64,000 bases of DNA from Lentibacter sp. XHP0401. GTDB taxonomy: Bacteria > Pseudomonadota > Alphaproteobacteria > Rhodobacterales > Rhodobacteraceae. The translations under genes were made by a program, and so were the position numbers. The notes below the pieces were generated by a model. It was not told the DNA's origin, did no database searches, and was given only the letters and a program-made list of their open reading frames with translations. Location: contig NZ_JAOWLC010000007.1 of the NCBI RefSeq assembly GCF_025751535.1, positions 1-64,000 on the forward strand, given 5' to 3'. The stretch's first letter is position 1; each line of letters begins with the position of its first letter. Shown one piece after another: positions 26,418-35,502 of this stretch.

Positions 26418-27743
26418 TTAGCCTTTAGAAAACTCCGGGTAAGCTTCCATACCGAGTTCGGCCATATCCAGACCCATGATTTCGTCTTCTTCGCTTGCAC
26501 GAATACCGACTGTTGCTTTCAGCAAGAACCAAATCACTGCAGAGACAACGAAGACAAAGACGCCAACAACAGCGATTGATGTCAACTGAACCATCAGGCT
26601 CGCGTCAGAGTTGGTAAAGACAACAGCGATTGTGCCCCAGATACCTGCAAAGAGGTGAACAGGGATCGCGCCGACAACATCATCGATCTTCAGCTTGTCG
26701 AGGAAGGGCACAGCGAAGACAACGATAACGCCGCCAACCATACCGATCAATGTCGCGGACCCAAGGGTTGGCGTCAGCGGCTCAGCCGTGATGGAAACCA
26801 AACCGGCAAGCGCGCCATTAAGCACCATGGTCAAGTCGACCTTCTTGTAGAGAAGCTGTGTCAGAATAAGCGCTGCAACCGCACCGCCAGCCGCAGCTGT
26901 GTTGGTGTTGGCGAAGATGCGGCTGATGTCGCCGACCTGGCCTGCAGTGTTCATGTAAAGCTGCGAACCGCCGTTAAAGCCGAACCAGCCGAGCCACAGA
27001 ATAAACGTGCCCAACGTTGCGAGCGGCAGGTTTGAGCCCATGAACGGAACAGTGCGGCCCTCTTTGGTGTATTTACCAAGACGTGGCCCGAGGATAAGCG
27101 CGCCTGCAAGAGCAGCCCAGCCACCAACCGAGTGAACAACAGTTGAACCGGCGAAATCAAGGAAGCCCATGCCGTCAAGGAAGCCACCGCCCCATTTCCA
27201 GGATGCCTGGATCGGGTAGATGAATGCCGTCAGAACGACAACGAAGGCAAGGAACGGCCACAGTTTGATGCGCTCGGCAAGTGTGCCCGAAACGATCGAA
27301 GCAGTGGTTGCGCAGAACATAAGCTGGAAGAAGAAGTCCGAACCAACAGAAGCATATGTCAAATCAGGCTCGGCACCTTCAAGGCCAACAGGCTCAAGAG
27401 ATGTCATGCCAAATGCACCCAAAATGCCGTCAATGCTCCAGCCGTCACCTGGATACATCAAGTTGTAACCGATGGCATAGTAAGTCAGCGCAGCAATCGA
27501 GAAGAGCGCAATGTTCTTTGTGAGCTGCATCGTCACGTTCTTCGAACGCACAAGGCCCGCTTCCAGCATGGCGAAGCCAGCAGCCATCCAAAACACGAGA
27601 AAGCCCGCGACAAGGAACATAAAGGTGTTAAAAATGAAGCCGACTTCGGCGCTAATAGGCAGCACTGCAGCGTCTTGCGCCATGGCTGCGGCTGGTAGAA
27701 GCGTTGCAGCGGCTCCCAGCAAATATGTCAGTTTCTTTGTCAT
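26418..27743 (-). CDS. amtB: Ammonium transporter
   Basis: A 441-residue inner-membrane Amt protein. Residues 1-22 are a cleavable signal peptide (LLPAAAMA), followed by eleven membrane helices. Family motifs include FWMAAGFAMLEAGLVRSKN, DFAGSTVVHSVGG with the pore histidine, and WLGWFGFNGGS. It lies 21 bases downstream of glnK, the standard pairing in which the PII protein plugs AmtB under nitrogen sufficiency. The C-terminal cytoplasmic tail (EDEIMGLDMAELGMEAYPEF) is the PII-contact segment. Confidence 0.96.
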   Translation of the reverse strand: MTKKLTYLLGAAATLLPAAAMAQDAAVLPISAEVGFIFNTFMFLVAGFLVFWMAAGFAMLEAGLVRSKNVTMQLTKNIALFSIAALTYYAIGYNLMYPGDGWSIDGILGAFGMTSLEPVGLEGAEPDLTYASVGSDFFFQLMFCATTASIVSGTLAERIKLWPFLAFVVVLTAFIYPIQASWKWGGGFLDGMGFLDFAGSTVVHSVGGWAALAGALILGPRLGKYTKEGRTVPFMGSNLPLATLGTFILWLGWFGFNGGSQLYMNTAGQVGDISRIFANTNTAAAGGAVAALILTQLLYKKVDLTMVLNGALAGLVSITAEPLTPTLGSATLIGMVGGVIVVFAVPFLDKLKIDDVVGAIPVHLFAGIWGTIAVVFTNSDASLMVQLTSIAVVGVFVFVVSAVIWFLLKATVGIRASEEDEIMGLDMAELGMEAYPEFSKG

Positions 27744-27764
27744 GATTATTCCCTTTCCCCGCGC

Positions 27765-28103
27765 TTAAAGCGCTTCTGGTCCTGTCTCGCCTGTCCGCAC
27801 GCGCACTGCCTGCGCAAGATCAAGCACAAAAATTTTGCCGTCACCGATCTTGCCGGTGCGTGCAGTATTGGTGATGGTTTCGACGATGCTGTCGGCCATA
27901 TCCGCAGGCACAGCGATCTCGAGTTTGATCTTCGGAACATAGTTCACGGCATATTCAGCTCCGCGGTAAATCTCGGTGTGGCCAGATTGCGCCCCAAATC
28001 CCTTGATCTCGCTCACCATCATGCCGCGCACGCCAATCCCCGTCAGCGCTTCGCGCACGTCTTCAAGCTTGTAAGGCTTGATCGTAGCTATAATGAGTTT
28101 CAC
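27765..28103 (-). CDS. glnK: Nitrogen regulatory protein P-II
   Basis: A 112-residue trimeric signal protein that reports 2-oxoglutarate and ATP/ADP status. The T-loop carries the uridylylation site Tyr51 in RGAEYAVNY, and the C-terminal PROSITE region is TGKIGDGKIFV. The start is a GTG at 28103. It is fixed by the exact 112-residue family length and an AGGGGA ribosome site, and the longer upstream reading has no family similarity. It is transcribed with amtB. Confidence 0.95.
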   Translation of the reverse strand: MKLIIATIKPYKLEDVREALTGIGVRGMMVSEIKGFGAQSGHTEIYRGAEYAVNYVPKIKLEIAVPADMADSIVETITNTARTGKIGDGKIFVLDLAQAVRVRTGETGPEAL

Positions 28104-28360
28104 CTCTTGGTCCCCTTCTGTAAGCTGCTCAGTGGCAGCACTTTGCACTCGCAGCATTTCCGCGGGGCGGCTCAGAAAGAAGCCTGAGCACTCTTTCAAC
28201 GTCTCAAAAAGCGGCAGACTCTGAAAATTTCCGCAGATTTTGTGCAGTTTGCGTAAAAAATGTGCGCTGCGATGAGGCTGCCGTCACGTCTTTCCCCTCT
28301 ACATTTTCTGGCTGGCCCTGTAAGGTCGGTGAAAACCGAGGCTCCGAGCAGGGCAAGATC
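28104..28360. promoter_or_regulatory. Divergent promoter region of glnK-amtB and the PBP gene
   Basis: 257 bases between divergent starts. The stretch 28205-28262 is AT-rich (AAAATTTCCGCAGATTTTGTGC and after) and probably holds both promoters. I saw no sigma-54 element with correct spacing (see rejected items). NtrC control is plausible but not shown. Confidence 0.45.
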
Positions 28361-30589
28361 ATGAGTAATTCAGGACGTAAAAAGCCGCCGCTTGTCGCCG
28401 AGCGCCGCTATACCAACAAAGCCGCAGCCGCGAAAAAGGCCGCGCCCAAAAAACGTGCGCCCGCCAAGCGCAAGCCCACAAAGCCCACTCGCGGGCCAAT
28501 CCGCCGGGTGCTTTACGGCATGATTGGCTGGATATTCCGTATCATCTGGGGCTTCGGCTGGCGCATGACATTGATCTGCACCCTCATTCTGGGGTTGGCC
28601 ATCGGCTATGTCTCGCTCACCCTACCGCCGGTCGAGCAACTCTTTGACGGACGAGCACGCGGCTCTGTCACTCTCTTGGATGCATCTGGCAAGGTGTTCG
28701 CGTGGCGCGGTGACCAGTTCGGCGGGGCAGTCACTGCTTCCTCCGTGTCTCCTCACCTCAAAAACGCCATTGTCGCCACCGAAGACAAACGCTTTTACTC
28801 TCATTTCGGTCTCAGCCCGCGTGGCATCGCGTCAGCAGTCCGGATCAACCTGCGCGAAGGCCGCGGCCCGCTTTCTGGCCATGGCGGTTCAACACTCACA
28901 CAACAAACAGCCAAGCTCATTTGCCTCGGCGTCCCCTTCGACCCTGCGAAATGGAAAAATGAAGCCGACTATGAAGCCGACTGCCGCCAAGGTTCGCTCG
29001 CTCGCAAAGCGAAAGAAGCGATCTACGCCATGGCGATGGAGGTGAGATACACCAAAAACGAAATCCTGACCGTCTACATCAACCGCGCCTTCCTCGGCGC
29101 AGGGGCACGCGGCTTTGAAGCTGCAGCCCAGCGCTACTTCGGTAAATCCGCCGCAGAAGTAGCCGCCAACGAAGCGGCCATGCTTGCGGGCCTACTGGTC
29201 GCCCCCACGCGCTTTGCCCCCACAAACGATCTTGAGCGCAGTCAGGAGCGTGCTGCAACGGTTGTGCGCCTCATGGAAGAACAGGGCTACCTCTCCTCCG
29301 CCGAGGCCCGTGATGCCCAGAACAATCCCGCGACCCTTTCACAAGCCGCCCAAGCCAAAGCCGGTGGCTACTTTGCCGATTGGGTCATGACAACGGGCCC
29401 CGACTTTTTCATGCGTGACACGACAGAAGATGTGATCATCCGCACCACCCTCGACCAGCGCGTCCAACGCGCGGCCGAGGCCGCGATGAAAGAAATTTTC
29501 GAAACCAAAGTGCGCGAAGGCTCCAAAGCTCAGGCCGCAATTGTAATCATGTCAGCCGATGGTGCCGTGCGCGCCATGGTCGGCGGACGGCAAACGCAAG
29601 TGTCAGGCGCATTCAATCGTGCGACCATGGCCAAGCGCCAGCCCGGGTCTTCGTTCAAGCCCTTTGTCTACGCCGCAGCGCTTGATATGGGGCGCTCCCC
29701 CTTCGATCTGATAGAAGATGCGCCCTATTGCACCAGAGTTCCCGGATCGGGCGAATACTGTCCGAACAACTACGATAGAAAGTTTCATGGCACAGTCACA
29801 CTCACTGATGCACTCAAGTATTCCTACAATATCCCCGCCGTAAAACTCGCCGAAGAAGTCGGCCTTGAAACGGTGCGCAAAGTCGCCGCCGACTTCGGAA
29901 TCGAATCCGACCTCGCCCAAGGCCCGGCTCTCGCGCTTGGCGCATCCGAATCTAGCTTGCTGGAAATGACAGGCGCTTACGCAGGCATCCTCAACGGCGG
30001 CAGCGCGGTTACTCCCTACGGCCTTGTCGAGCTAAAGCTCCTGGGCAATGAAGACCCGCTCATGAGCGCCACAGGCGGTATCGGCGAACGCGTGATCCGT
30101 CAAGAAACAGCAGAAGAGCTGATTTGGATGATGAACAAGGTCATCACCGAAGGCACAGGCCGACGCGCCAAGCTCCCGGGCCGTGATGCCGCCGGTAAAA
30201 CAGGCACATCCCAGTCCGCCAAAGACGCTCTTTTTATCGGCTTCACGGCCGACTACGTCGCGGGTGTATGGCTTGGCTATGACGATAACACCCCGCTCAC
30301 AGGCGTCACAGGCTCGGGCCTGCCTGCCGAAATCTGGCAAGACGCCATGAAACGCGTGCACGAGGGCCAGCCATCCCATGTCCTTCCCATGCGCACGCCC
30401 GATCCAAATGAAGGTCAGCCGCTCGGTCCCGTTTCTGATCAAGGCACCGGAGGCCAGACACAAACCGCCGTGGAGCAACTTCTGGAAGGTATCTTTGGTG
30501 GCTCTAACGGCAACATCCCAAGCGGTGGAACACCTCAAGACGTTGAGGAACGCAGACAGCGCGAGTTGGACAACCGCAGCAACCGTTAA
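28361..30589 (+). CDS. Bifunctional penicillin-binding protein, PBP1A family
   Basis: A 742-residue class A PBP. A basic cytoplasmic N-terminus rich in Lys/Ala/Pro (residues 5-50) precedes one membrane anchor (about 67-90). The glycosyltransferase domain has EDKRFYSHFG and GGSTLTQQ. The transpeptidase domain has catalytic SSFK in PGSSFKPF, SYN in LKYSYNIP, and KTGTSQ. It polymerises and cross-links peptidoglycan in the periplasm. The C-terminal tail is Gly/Asn/Arg-rich and disordered. The ATG at 28361 begins the basic tail. Confidence 0.92.
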   Translation: MSNSGRKKPPLVAERRYTNKAAAAKKAAPKKRAPAKRKPTKPTRGPIRRVLYGMIGWIFRIIWGFGWRMTLICTLILGLAIGYVSLTLPPVEQLFDGRARGSVTLLDASGKVFAWRGDQFGGAVTASSVSPHLKNAIVATEDKRFYSHFGLSPRGIASAVRINLREGRGPLSGHGGSTLTQQTAKLICLGVPFDPAKWKNEADYEADCRQGSLARKAKEAIYAMAMEVRYTKNEILTVYINRAFLGAGARGFEAAAQRYFGKSAAEVAANEAAMLAGLLVAPTRFAPTNDLERSQERAATVVRLMEEQGYLSSAEARDAQNNPATLSQAAQAKAGGYFADWVMTTGPDFFMRDTTEDVIIRTTLDQRVQRAAEAAMKEIFETKVREGSKAQAAIVIMSADGAVRAMVGGRQTQVSGAFNRATMAKRQPGSSFKPFVYAAALDMGRSPFDLIEDAPYCTRVPGSGEYCPNNYDRKFHGTVTLTDALKYSYNIPAVKLAEEVGLETVRKVAADFGIESDLAQGPALALGASESSLLEMTGAYAGILNGGSAVTPYGLVELKLLGNEDPLMSATGGIGERVIRQETAEELIWMMNKVITEGTGRRAKLPGRDAAGKTGTSQSAKDALFIGFTADYVAGVWLGYDDNTPLTGVTGSGLPAEIWQDAMKRVHEGQPSHVLPMRTPDPNEGQPLGPVSDQGTGGQTQTAVEQLLEGIFGGSNGNIPSGGTPQDVEERRQRELDNRSNR

Positions 30590-30613
30590 ACGCCAGTCGT
30601 TCGCCGTGAGGCT

Positions 30614-31000
30614 CTACTCACAGCTCAAATCAATGAAGACTTCACCCGGCAGCGCTCGCGGCTTTCCATCAAGTTCGCAGGTCAGCGGCTCTTGCGGCGC
30701 AAGCGGCACCGCACTCTCTCCACATTTAAGGTCGGCAACCATCATCGCCTGATCGCCGCGAAGCCGCTTCACTTCACAGCCGGACACTTTCGCGATTGCG
30801 GCCCGTGCCCGAGGCTCAACTGCGGCCATACGCGGAGCCCACTCGCTGTTGATACGGATCGCCTCTGCACGATTCTCTCTCACGCGAATATCAAAAGTGC
30901 TCTGCCCCACAGTGATGCGCTGTGCTTCAACGCCCCTAAAAGCCGGGCTCGCCGTATCGCAGCCCATCAAAAGGACCGCCAATATCAAAATATATCTCAT
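30614..31000 (-). CDS. Putative lipoprotein, unknown function
   Basis: A 128-residue protein with a lipoprotein signal peptide (ILILAVLLMGC, Cys14 as acyl site). Three further cysteines (in SGCEV, LKCGES and LTCEL) plus one in the final LSCE could form disulfides in the periplasm. I recognise no family. It stands alone, convergent with the PBP gene and divergent from the membrane protein at 31110. Confidence 0.75.
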   Translation of the reverse strand: MRYILILAVLLMGCDTASPAFRGVEAQRITVGQSTFDIRVRENRAEAIRINSEWAPRMAAVEPRARAAIAKVSGCEVKRLRGDQAMMVADLKCGESAVPLAPQEPLTCELDGKPRALPGEVFIDLSCE

Positions 31001-31054
31001 ACCACGGCTTTTACCCAGACATGGTTAACAACAGGTAAATGGGATTCCTATTGT

Positions 31055-31070
31055 ATTCCAATATTGGAAT
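31055..31070. promoter_or_regulatory. 16-base perfect palindrome upstream of the polytopic membrane protein gene
   Basis: ATTCCAATATTGGAAT is a perfect palindrome 40 bases before the ATG at 31110. Extra ATTCC half-sites sit at 31044 and 31081. It overlaps the likely promoter and looks like a dimeric repressor site. The regulator is unknown. Confidence 0.6.
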
Positions 31071-31109
31071 GTGTTATGTATTCCACAACTCGAAACAAGG
31101 AATCATCTC

Positions 31110-32315
31110 ATGCAACGCAAACCTGCTGATACCTACACCCCGCTTTACTTCCTCGGTGCCCTTGGCGCTGGCGGCTTGGCCGTTACTTTCTTCATGTATC
31201 TGATGTTCTGGGTGCCTCACGAAGGCCGCCCTGTTCCCAACTTTGCTGATATCACAACCGCCTTCACAAACGGGTCTACCCCGCTTCAAGTCGCTATTGC
31301 CGTTGCCGTTCTCGGTATCGCGGCAATGACCTTTCTCAATGTAAAGTATCTCATCTGGAACTTTGGCGCGCTCTCGCGGTTTCAAAAAACCGAAGCCTAC
31401 GCCAAGCTGCGCACCTCTAACGCAGAAACAACCTTGCTTGCGGCGCCCCTCGCCACAGCCATGACAGTCAACGCGCTCTTTATCGTCGGGCTTGTCTTTG
31501 TGCCGGGCCTCTGGTCGGTTATCGAATATCTCTTCCCCCTAGCCCTCGTCGCCTTTGGTGCGCTTGGGGTTTGGGCACTCCGCCTCATCGGTGATTTCCT
31601 TGGCCGTGTTCTCAGCGAAGGTGGTCTTTTTGATGTGACAGCCCATAACAGCTTCGCGCAGCTCTTACCTGCGTTTGCTTTGGCCATGGTCGGTGTCGGC
31701 TTTTCAGCCCCCGCGTCCATGTCTCTGGTCCCGGCAACAGTTGCCATCTCGCTGATGCTCTCGACTTTCTTCGCCGTAGCGTCGCTCATCTACACTGTCG
31801 TCGCTCTTATCACAGCCTTCAGTTCGATGCTCCAGCACGGCACAGCCCGTGAATCAGGCCCAACCCTGATGGTCATCGTGCCTATCGTGACAATCCTGTC
31901 GATTCTGTTTCTCCGCCAGAATCACGGCTTGCACACAACATTCGGCTCCCATGCCGATGCAGGTTCAACCATGGTATGGCTTTCACAAATGGTCGCCGTT
32001 CAAGTTGTCTTCCTTCTGCTCGGCTTAACCGTTCTGCGCCGCCAAGGCTATTTCAACGACTTCGTCTTCGGTTCAAAAACCTCACCCGGCTCCTACGCTC
32101 TGGTTTGCCCCGGCGTTGCTTTCTCTGTGCTCCTACAGTTCTTCGTCAACAAAGGCCTCGTTGGGGCGGGCGCAATCGAAGCGTTTGGTGTCGTCTATTG
32201 GAGCGTCACAGCCATCGCGATCGCATCGCAGTTTCTTATGATCGCTTTGGTCCTGCGCCTCAACAAACAGCACTTTGCCGCACAGCCCGAAGGCAAGCCT
32301 GTCGCGGCTGAATAA
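31110..32315 (+). CDS. Polytopic membrane protein, possibly TsoY family
   Basis: A 401-residue integral membrane protein with about ten hydrophobic helices and short loops. From memory its pattern (YTPLYFLGALGAGGLAVTFFM, VCPGVAFSVLLQFFVNKGL) resembles a proteobacterial family named TsoY, some members of which carry selenocysteine. Here the candidate position would be the Cys in LVCPG, an ordinary TGC/TGT codon. I cannot confirm this. TehA/SLAC1-like ten-helix transporters are an alternative. It is followed by a strong terminator and then a FadR-type regulator gene. The function is unknown. Confidence 0.6.
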   Translation: MQRKPADTYTPLYFLGALGAGGLAVTFFMYLMFWVPHEGRPVPNFADITTAFTNGSTPLQVAIAVAVLGIAAMTFLNVKYLIWNFGALSRFQKTEAYAKLRTSNAETTLLAAPLATAMTVNALFIVGLVFVPGLWSVIEYLFPLALVAFGALGVWALRLIGDFLGRVLSEGGLFDVTAHNSFAQLLPAFALAMVGVGFSAPASMSLVPATVAISLMLSTFFAVASLIYTVVALITAFSSMLQHGTARESGPTLMVIVPIVTILSILFLRQNHGLHTTFGSHADAGSTMVWLSQMVAVQVVFLLLGLTVLRRQGYFNDFVFGSKTSPGSYALVCPGVAFSVLLQFFVNKGLVGAGAIEAFGVVYWSVTAIAIASQFLMIALVLRLNKQHFAAQPEGKPVAAE

Positions 32316-32340
32316 ACATACCACCACTCACACAGCAAAA

Positions 32341-32372
32341 GGCGGGCTATCACTGGCCCGCCTCTTTTTTTT
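32341..32372 (+). terminator. Rho-independent terminator after the membrane protein gene
   Basis: GGCGGGC (32341-32347) pairs with GCCCGCC (32356-32362), followed by a run of T (with one C) to 32372. A strong intrinsic terminator, so the regulator gene downstream has its own promoter. Confidence 0.93.
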
Positions 32373-32397
32373 GCCAAGGCTTGCGGCATGGAATTTT

Positions 32398-32408
32398 TGG
32401 TAATACCA
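32398..32408. promoter_or_regulatory. FadR/PdhR-type operator upstream of the GntR gene
   Basis: TGGTAATACCA fits the TNGTNNNACNA consensus of FadR-subfamily GntR regulators exactly. A second TTACCAATT half-site follows at 32411-32419. The site lies 27 bases before the regulator's start codon, so negative autoregulation is likely. Confidence 0.7.
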
Positions 32409-32435
32409 TTTTACCAATTTCAGCAAGGTTCACTC

Positions 32436-33203
32436 ATGCCATTTCAACCAGTTCAGACCGAAAAGCTCAGCCGCGCCGTGGTTCACCAGATCGAAAATCT
32501 CGTTCTGCGTGGCATCCTGCGCCCCGGCGAGCGCCTACCCTCCGAGCGCGAACTGGCCGACAAACTGCACGTCTCCCGCCCCTCTCTGCGCGAAGCAATA
32601 AGTGAGCTACAAGAGCGCGGCCTGCTAACTTCCAAGGCAGGCTCAGGCGTATATGTAGCTGATGTCCTCGGATCGGCCTTTTCCGATGCACTGATCGAGC
32701 TTTTCTCAACACATGAAGATGCGGTATTTGATTACCTCGCCTTCCGCCGCGACCTTGAAGGAATTGCGGCCGAGCGCGCAGCACGCCTCGCTTCCGAGAC
32801 TGATCTGAAAGTCATCAATCAGGCCTTCGAGCGTATGGAGAAGGCCGACAAACGCACAGGCGCCCAGAAAGAAGCCGAGCTTGATGCCGCTTTTCACATG
32901 TCAATTATCGAGGCCAGCAACAATGTTATCATGCTCCATATGATGCGCTCGATTTTTGACCTGCTCACACAGGGTGTTTTTTACAACCGCGCCCGCATCT
33001 TCGAACTCTATACAACACGTGAAGAATTGCTTGAGCAGCACCGCAAGATCAACACCGCCCTACAAATGCGAGACCCAACAGGTGCGCGTTTGGCAGTTGA
33101 GTCCCATCTCAATTTTGTCAACGCGGCCCTTGCTGACCAGATCAAATCGGACAAAAACGAAAGCATCGCACAGCTGCGCTTTGACCACGACCGAGATATC
33201 TGA
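32436..33203 (+). CDS. GntR-family transcriptional regulator, FadR/FCD subfamily
   Basis: A 255-residue regulator. The N-terminal winged helix (about 10-75) has LRPGERLPSERELADKLHVSR and SLREAISELQERGLL. The C-terminal FCD ligand-binding domain contains FRRDLEGIAAERAARLA, DAAFHMSIIEASNN and HRKINTALQMRD, with His/Asp positions suited to a metal-carboxylate site. PdhR, LldR and GlcC belong here, so the ligand may be pyruvate, lactate or glycolate. The start at 32436 is chosen because an upstream ATG at 32388 would place the operator inside the gene. Confidence 0.88.
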   Translation: MPFQPVQTEKLSRAVVHQIENLVLRGILRPGERLPSERELADKLHVSRPSLREAISELQERGLLTSKAGSGVYVADVLGSAFSDALIELFSTHEDAVFDYLAFRRDLEGIAAERAARLASETDLKVINQAFERMEKADKRTGAQKEAELDAAFHMSIIEASNNVIMLHMMRSIFDLLTQGVFYNRARIFELYTTREELLEQHRKINTALQMRDPTGARLAVESHLNFVNAALADQIKSDKNESIAQLRFDHDRDI

Positions 33204-33225
33204 AAACTCCGCGTCTCACAAAACG

Positions 33226-33256
33226 AAAAAACCCGGCCTCTTAAGCCGGGTTCTTA
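33226..33256 (-). terminator. Terminator of the F0 ATP synthase operon
   Basis: AACCCGGC (33230-33237) pairs with GCCGGGTT (33245-33252). On the minus strand a T run (complement of the A run at 33226-33231) follows. It lies between the rightward gntR and the leftward atp genes and may act on both. Confidence 0.85.
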
Positions 33257-33276
33257 ATAAGCAATTTTCGCACAGC

Positions 33277-33849
33277 TTAGTGCAGCTTTGCTTCCACCTG
33301 AGAGATAGCATCATCGATCAGCTGGTTGCCCGTGGCTGCTGTCATCTGCTTGGCAACAACATCGCGCGCCGCTGCAACAGCAACAACAATCGCGCTGTCA
33401 CGCACCTCTTTCACAGCCGAAGCTTCGGCACTGGCAAGACGGTCTTCCGCAGCTGCCAAACGGCGTGCGATTGAGGTCTTGATGTCAGCCTTGGCCTGCT
33501 CTGCAGCTGCCGCGGCTTCTTCCTTTGCCGTTTCGACAATACGGTTTGCTTGCTGTTGCACTTCTTTTTGCTTGCGCTCGTAGTCGGCCAGAACTTTCTG
33601 GGCCTCTTCGCGCAGCGCTCGCGCCTCGCCGAGCTCGCTTTTGATACCCTCAGCGCGCTTGTCGAGCATTCCGCCAATCATAGCAGGAACATTGAAGTAG
33701 AACAGCACCCCGATAAAAACAAAGAATGCGATTGTAACGATCAGGTCAGTGTTGCCAAACGCCCAGAAATCGCCCGAAAACGGGTTTTTGCTGGCCGCCA
33801 TAGCGGGGCTTGCAGCAGTCAGAGCGAGGAGAATTGAAACTTTCCGCAT
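33277..33849 (-). CDS. atpF: ATP synthase F0 subunit b
   Basis: A 190-residue peripheral-stalk subunit. A cleavable-looking leader (residues 1-18, SPAMA) precedes the membrane helix (about 28-50), and the rest is a long charged coiled coil (EARALREEAQKVLADYERKQ and after). It pairs with subunit b' encoded just upstream to form the heterodimeric stator typical of photosynthetic and related alphaproteobacteria. Last gene of the F0 operon. Confidence 0.9.
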   Translation of the reverse strand: MRKVSILLALTAASPAMAASKNPFSGDFWAFGNTDLIVTIAFFVFIGVLFYFNVPAMIGGMLDKRAEGIKSELGEARALREEAQKVLADYERKQKEVQQQANRIVETAKEEAAAAAEQAKADIKTSIARRLAAAEDRLASAEASAVKEVRDSAIVVAVAAARDVVAKQMTAATGNQLIDDAISQVEAKLH

Positions 33850-33853
33850 CTTC

Positions 33854-34390
33854 TTAACCCTTCATCCGTGCTGTCACAGCCGCAGTAATGGTCTTGGCAT
33901 CAGCCTTACCACCCATCGCTGTCACGAGCTCTTTTGCCGTGTCTTTCGCAACGGCCTTCACGCTCTCGAGCGCACCTTCACGAATAGCGGCAATTGCCTT
34001 TTCGCCCTCGGCCGTTTTTGCGGCTATCTCGGCATCGGCCTTGGCCAATGCGACATCGAGGTCTTTTTGAATATCTGTCTTGGTCGCGGCAATGATGTTG
34101 TTGGCTTCATTGCGAGCGTCAGCAAGTGCTTGGTTGTAGGCCTCTTCAGCCTCAACAGCTTTTTGCTTCAGGTCTTCAGCCGCGGCAATATCATTGGTAA
34201 TCGTGCCCTGACGTTCTGCCAGAACCGCAGCAATGCGGGGCAAGGCAACACGTGACAAGACAAGATAGATCACGACAAGCGTGACCACGAGCCAGAAAAT
34301 TTGGTTGGCCCAAGTGGAAAAATCCAGTTGGGGCATGCCTGGGGCCGCGTCGGCTACGTGGCCTGCGGCGTCGTGCGTTTCGGTCGCCAT
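33854..34390 (-). CDS. atpG: ATP synthase F0 subunit b'
   Basis: A 178-residue b-type subunit (also called AtpX or AtpF'). The short N-terminus ends [13 protein letters not shown], which starts the single membrane helix (about 28-50). A coiled coil rich in Ala/Glu/Lys follows. The [18 protein letters not shown] segment right after the helix is typical of b'. It is separated from atpF by four bases. Confidence 0.9.
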   Translation of the reverse strand: MATETHDAAGHVADAAPGMPQLDFSTWANQIFWLVVTLVVIYLVLSRVALPRIAAVLAERQGTITNDIAAAEDLKQKAVEAEEAYNQALADARNEANNIIAATKTDIQKDLDVALAKADAEIAAKTAEGEKAIAAIREGALESVKAVAKDTAKELVTAMGGKADAKTITAAVTARMKG

Positions 34391-34473
34391 GTGGGCCCTC
34401 CTTCGGGAACTTGCCTGATCACCGGACGAGCGCTAGGCGCCCATCCGGCCGTAAGGATCGTTGTCCGAAAAAG

Positions 34474-34698
34474 TTAAACGGCGAACATCAGCAGAAGCGC
34501 GACGAGGAACGAGAAGATCCCCAGAGCTTCGGCAAAAGCGATACCGATGAAGAGTGTGGCTGTTTGTGAAGCCGCTGCCGATGGGTTGCGCAATGCGCCG
34601 GCAAGAAAGTTGCCTGCTACGTTACCAACACCAATAGCTGCTGCGCCTGAACCGATAGCCGCGAGGCCTGCGCCGATGTGTGCGAGATCGCCTTCCAT
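34474..34698 (-). CDS. atpE: ATP synthase F0 subunit c
   Basis: A 74-residue hairpin of two membrane helices that builds the proton-driven rotor ring. The first helix is Gly/Ala-rich ([17 protein letters not shown]). The polar loop carries RNPSA, and the second helix has the proton-binding glutamate in [11 protein letters not shown]. Length and order are standard. Confidence 0.96.
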   Translation of the reverse strand: MEGDLAHIGAGLAAIGSGAAAIGVGNVAGNFLAGALRNPSAAASQTATLFIGIAFAEALGIFSFLVALLLMFAV

Positions 34699-34741
34699 GA
34701 ATATTCTCCTTACGATTGGAAGTTTAGATTTCTTTCAAACC

Positions 34742-35500
34742 TTAGTGTGAAGGATGCAGCGCATCTTTCAGATACACACAGGTCAGAATGGTGAACACGT
34801 ACGCCTGAATAAACGATACGAGAACTTCGAGACCGTACATGGCCGTAATAGCCAGTACAGACACAGGGCTAATCACAGCAATCGCCGCAAATCCTGCAAA
34901 CACTTTGATAACCGCGTGGCCGGCCATCACGTTACCCGCAAGACGGATAGAGTGGCTTACAGGGCGCACGAAGTATGAGATAACTTCGATAATCGCGAGC
35001 ACCGGGCGCAGCGCCAAAGGCGCGCTTGAAACCCAGAACAGCCCGAGAAACTTTGAGCCGTTCTTCACAAACCCGACGATGGTGACAGTGAGAAACACCA
35101 GCATCGCCAGCACGACTGTCACAGCAAAATGCGAAGTCGGCGTGAAGGACATCGGCAGAAGGCCAAGGAAGTTCGAAAAGACGATAAACATGAACAGCGT
35201 CATGATATAGGGGAAGAAGCCGACAGCATCTTTGCCCGCCACATCTTCAACCATCTTGTAGACAAAACCATAGGCCAGCTCGGCAACCGATTGTGCGCGG
35301 CCCGGAATAGTCGCACGGCGTGATGTGCCGAGAACCATCAGCGCAATCACACCAACAATCGCCAGTATCATCCAGAATGTCGCGTTCGTGATGGTGAACA
35401 TGCCCATGCCTTCACCGCCGAACAACGGCTTCACAATGAACTGGTCCATCGGATGGAATACGAGGCTGTTGCCTTCTGCGCCGTGTGTCTCAGTCGCCAT
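34742..35500 (-). CDS. atpB: ATP synthase F0 subunit a
   Basis: A 252-residue inner-membrane subunit that forms the proton half-channels. The essential arginine lies in [12 protein letters not shown], and the last helices contain [21 protein letters not shown], as in the family. The ATG at 35500 gives the expected N-terminus ([15 protein letters not shown]), while a longer upstream reading overlaps atpI in another frame and is rejected. It lies two bases after atpI. Confidence 0.95.
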   Translation of the reverse strand: MATETHGAEGNSLVFHPMDQFIVKPLFGGEGMGMFTITNATFWMILAIVGVIALMVLGTSRRATIPGRAQSVAELAYGFVYKMVEDVAGKDAVGFFPYIMTLFMFIVFSNFLGLLPMSFTPTSHFAVTVVLAMLVFLTVTIVGFVKNGSKFLGLFWVSSAPLALRPVLAIIEVISYFVRPVSHSIRLAGNVMAGHAVIKVFAGFAAIAVISPVSVLAITAMYGLEVLVSFIQAYVFTILTCVYLKDALHPSH

Positions 35501-35502
35501 GA

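Noticed and set aside
28133-28147. Sigma-54-like TGGCA...TTGCA upstream of glnK
   Set aside because: Spacing is one base short (GG and GC nine bases apart instead of ten) and it faces away from glnK.
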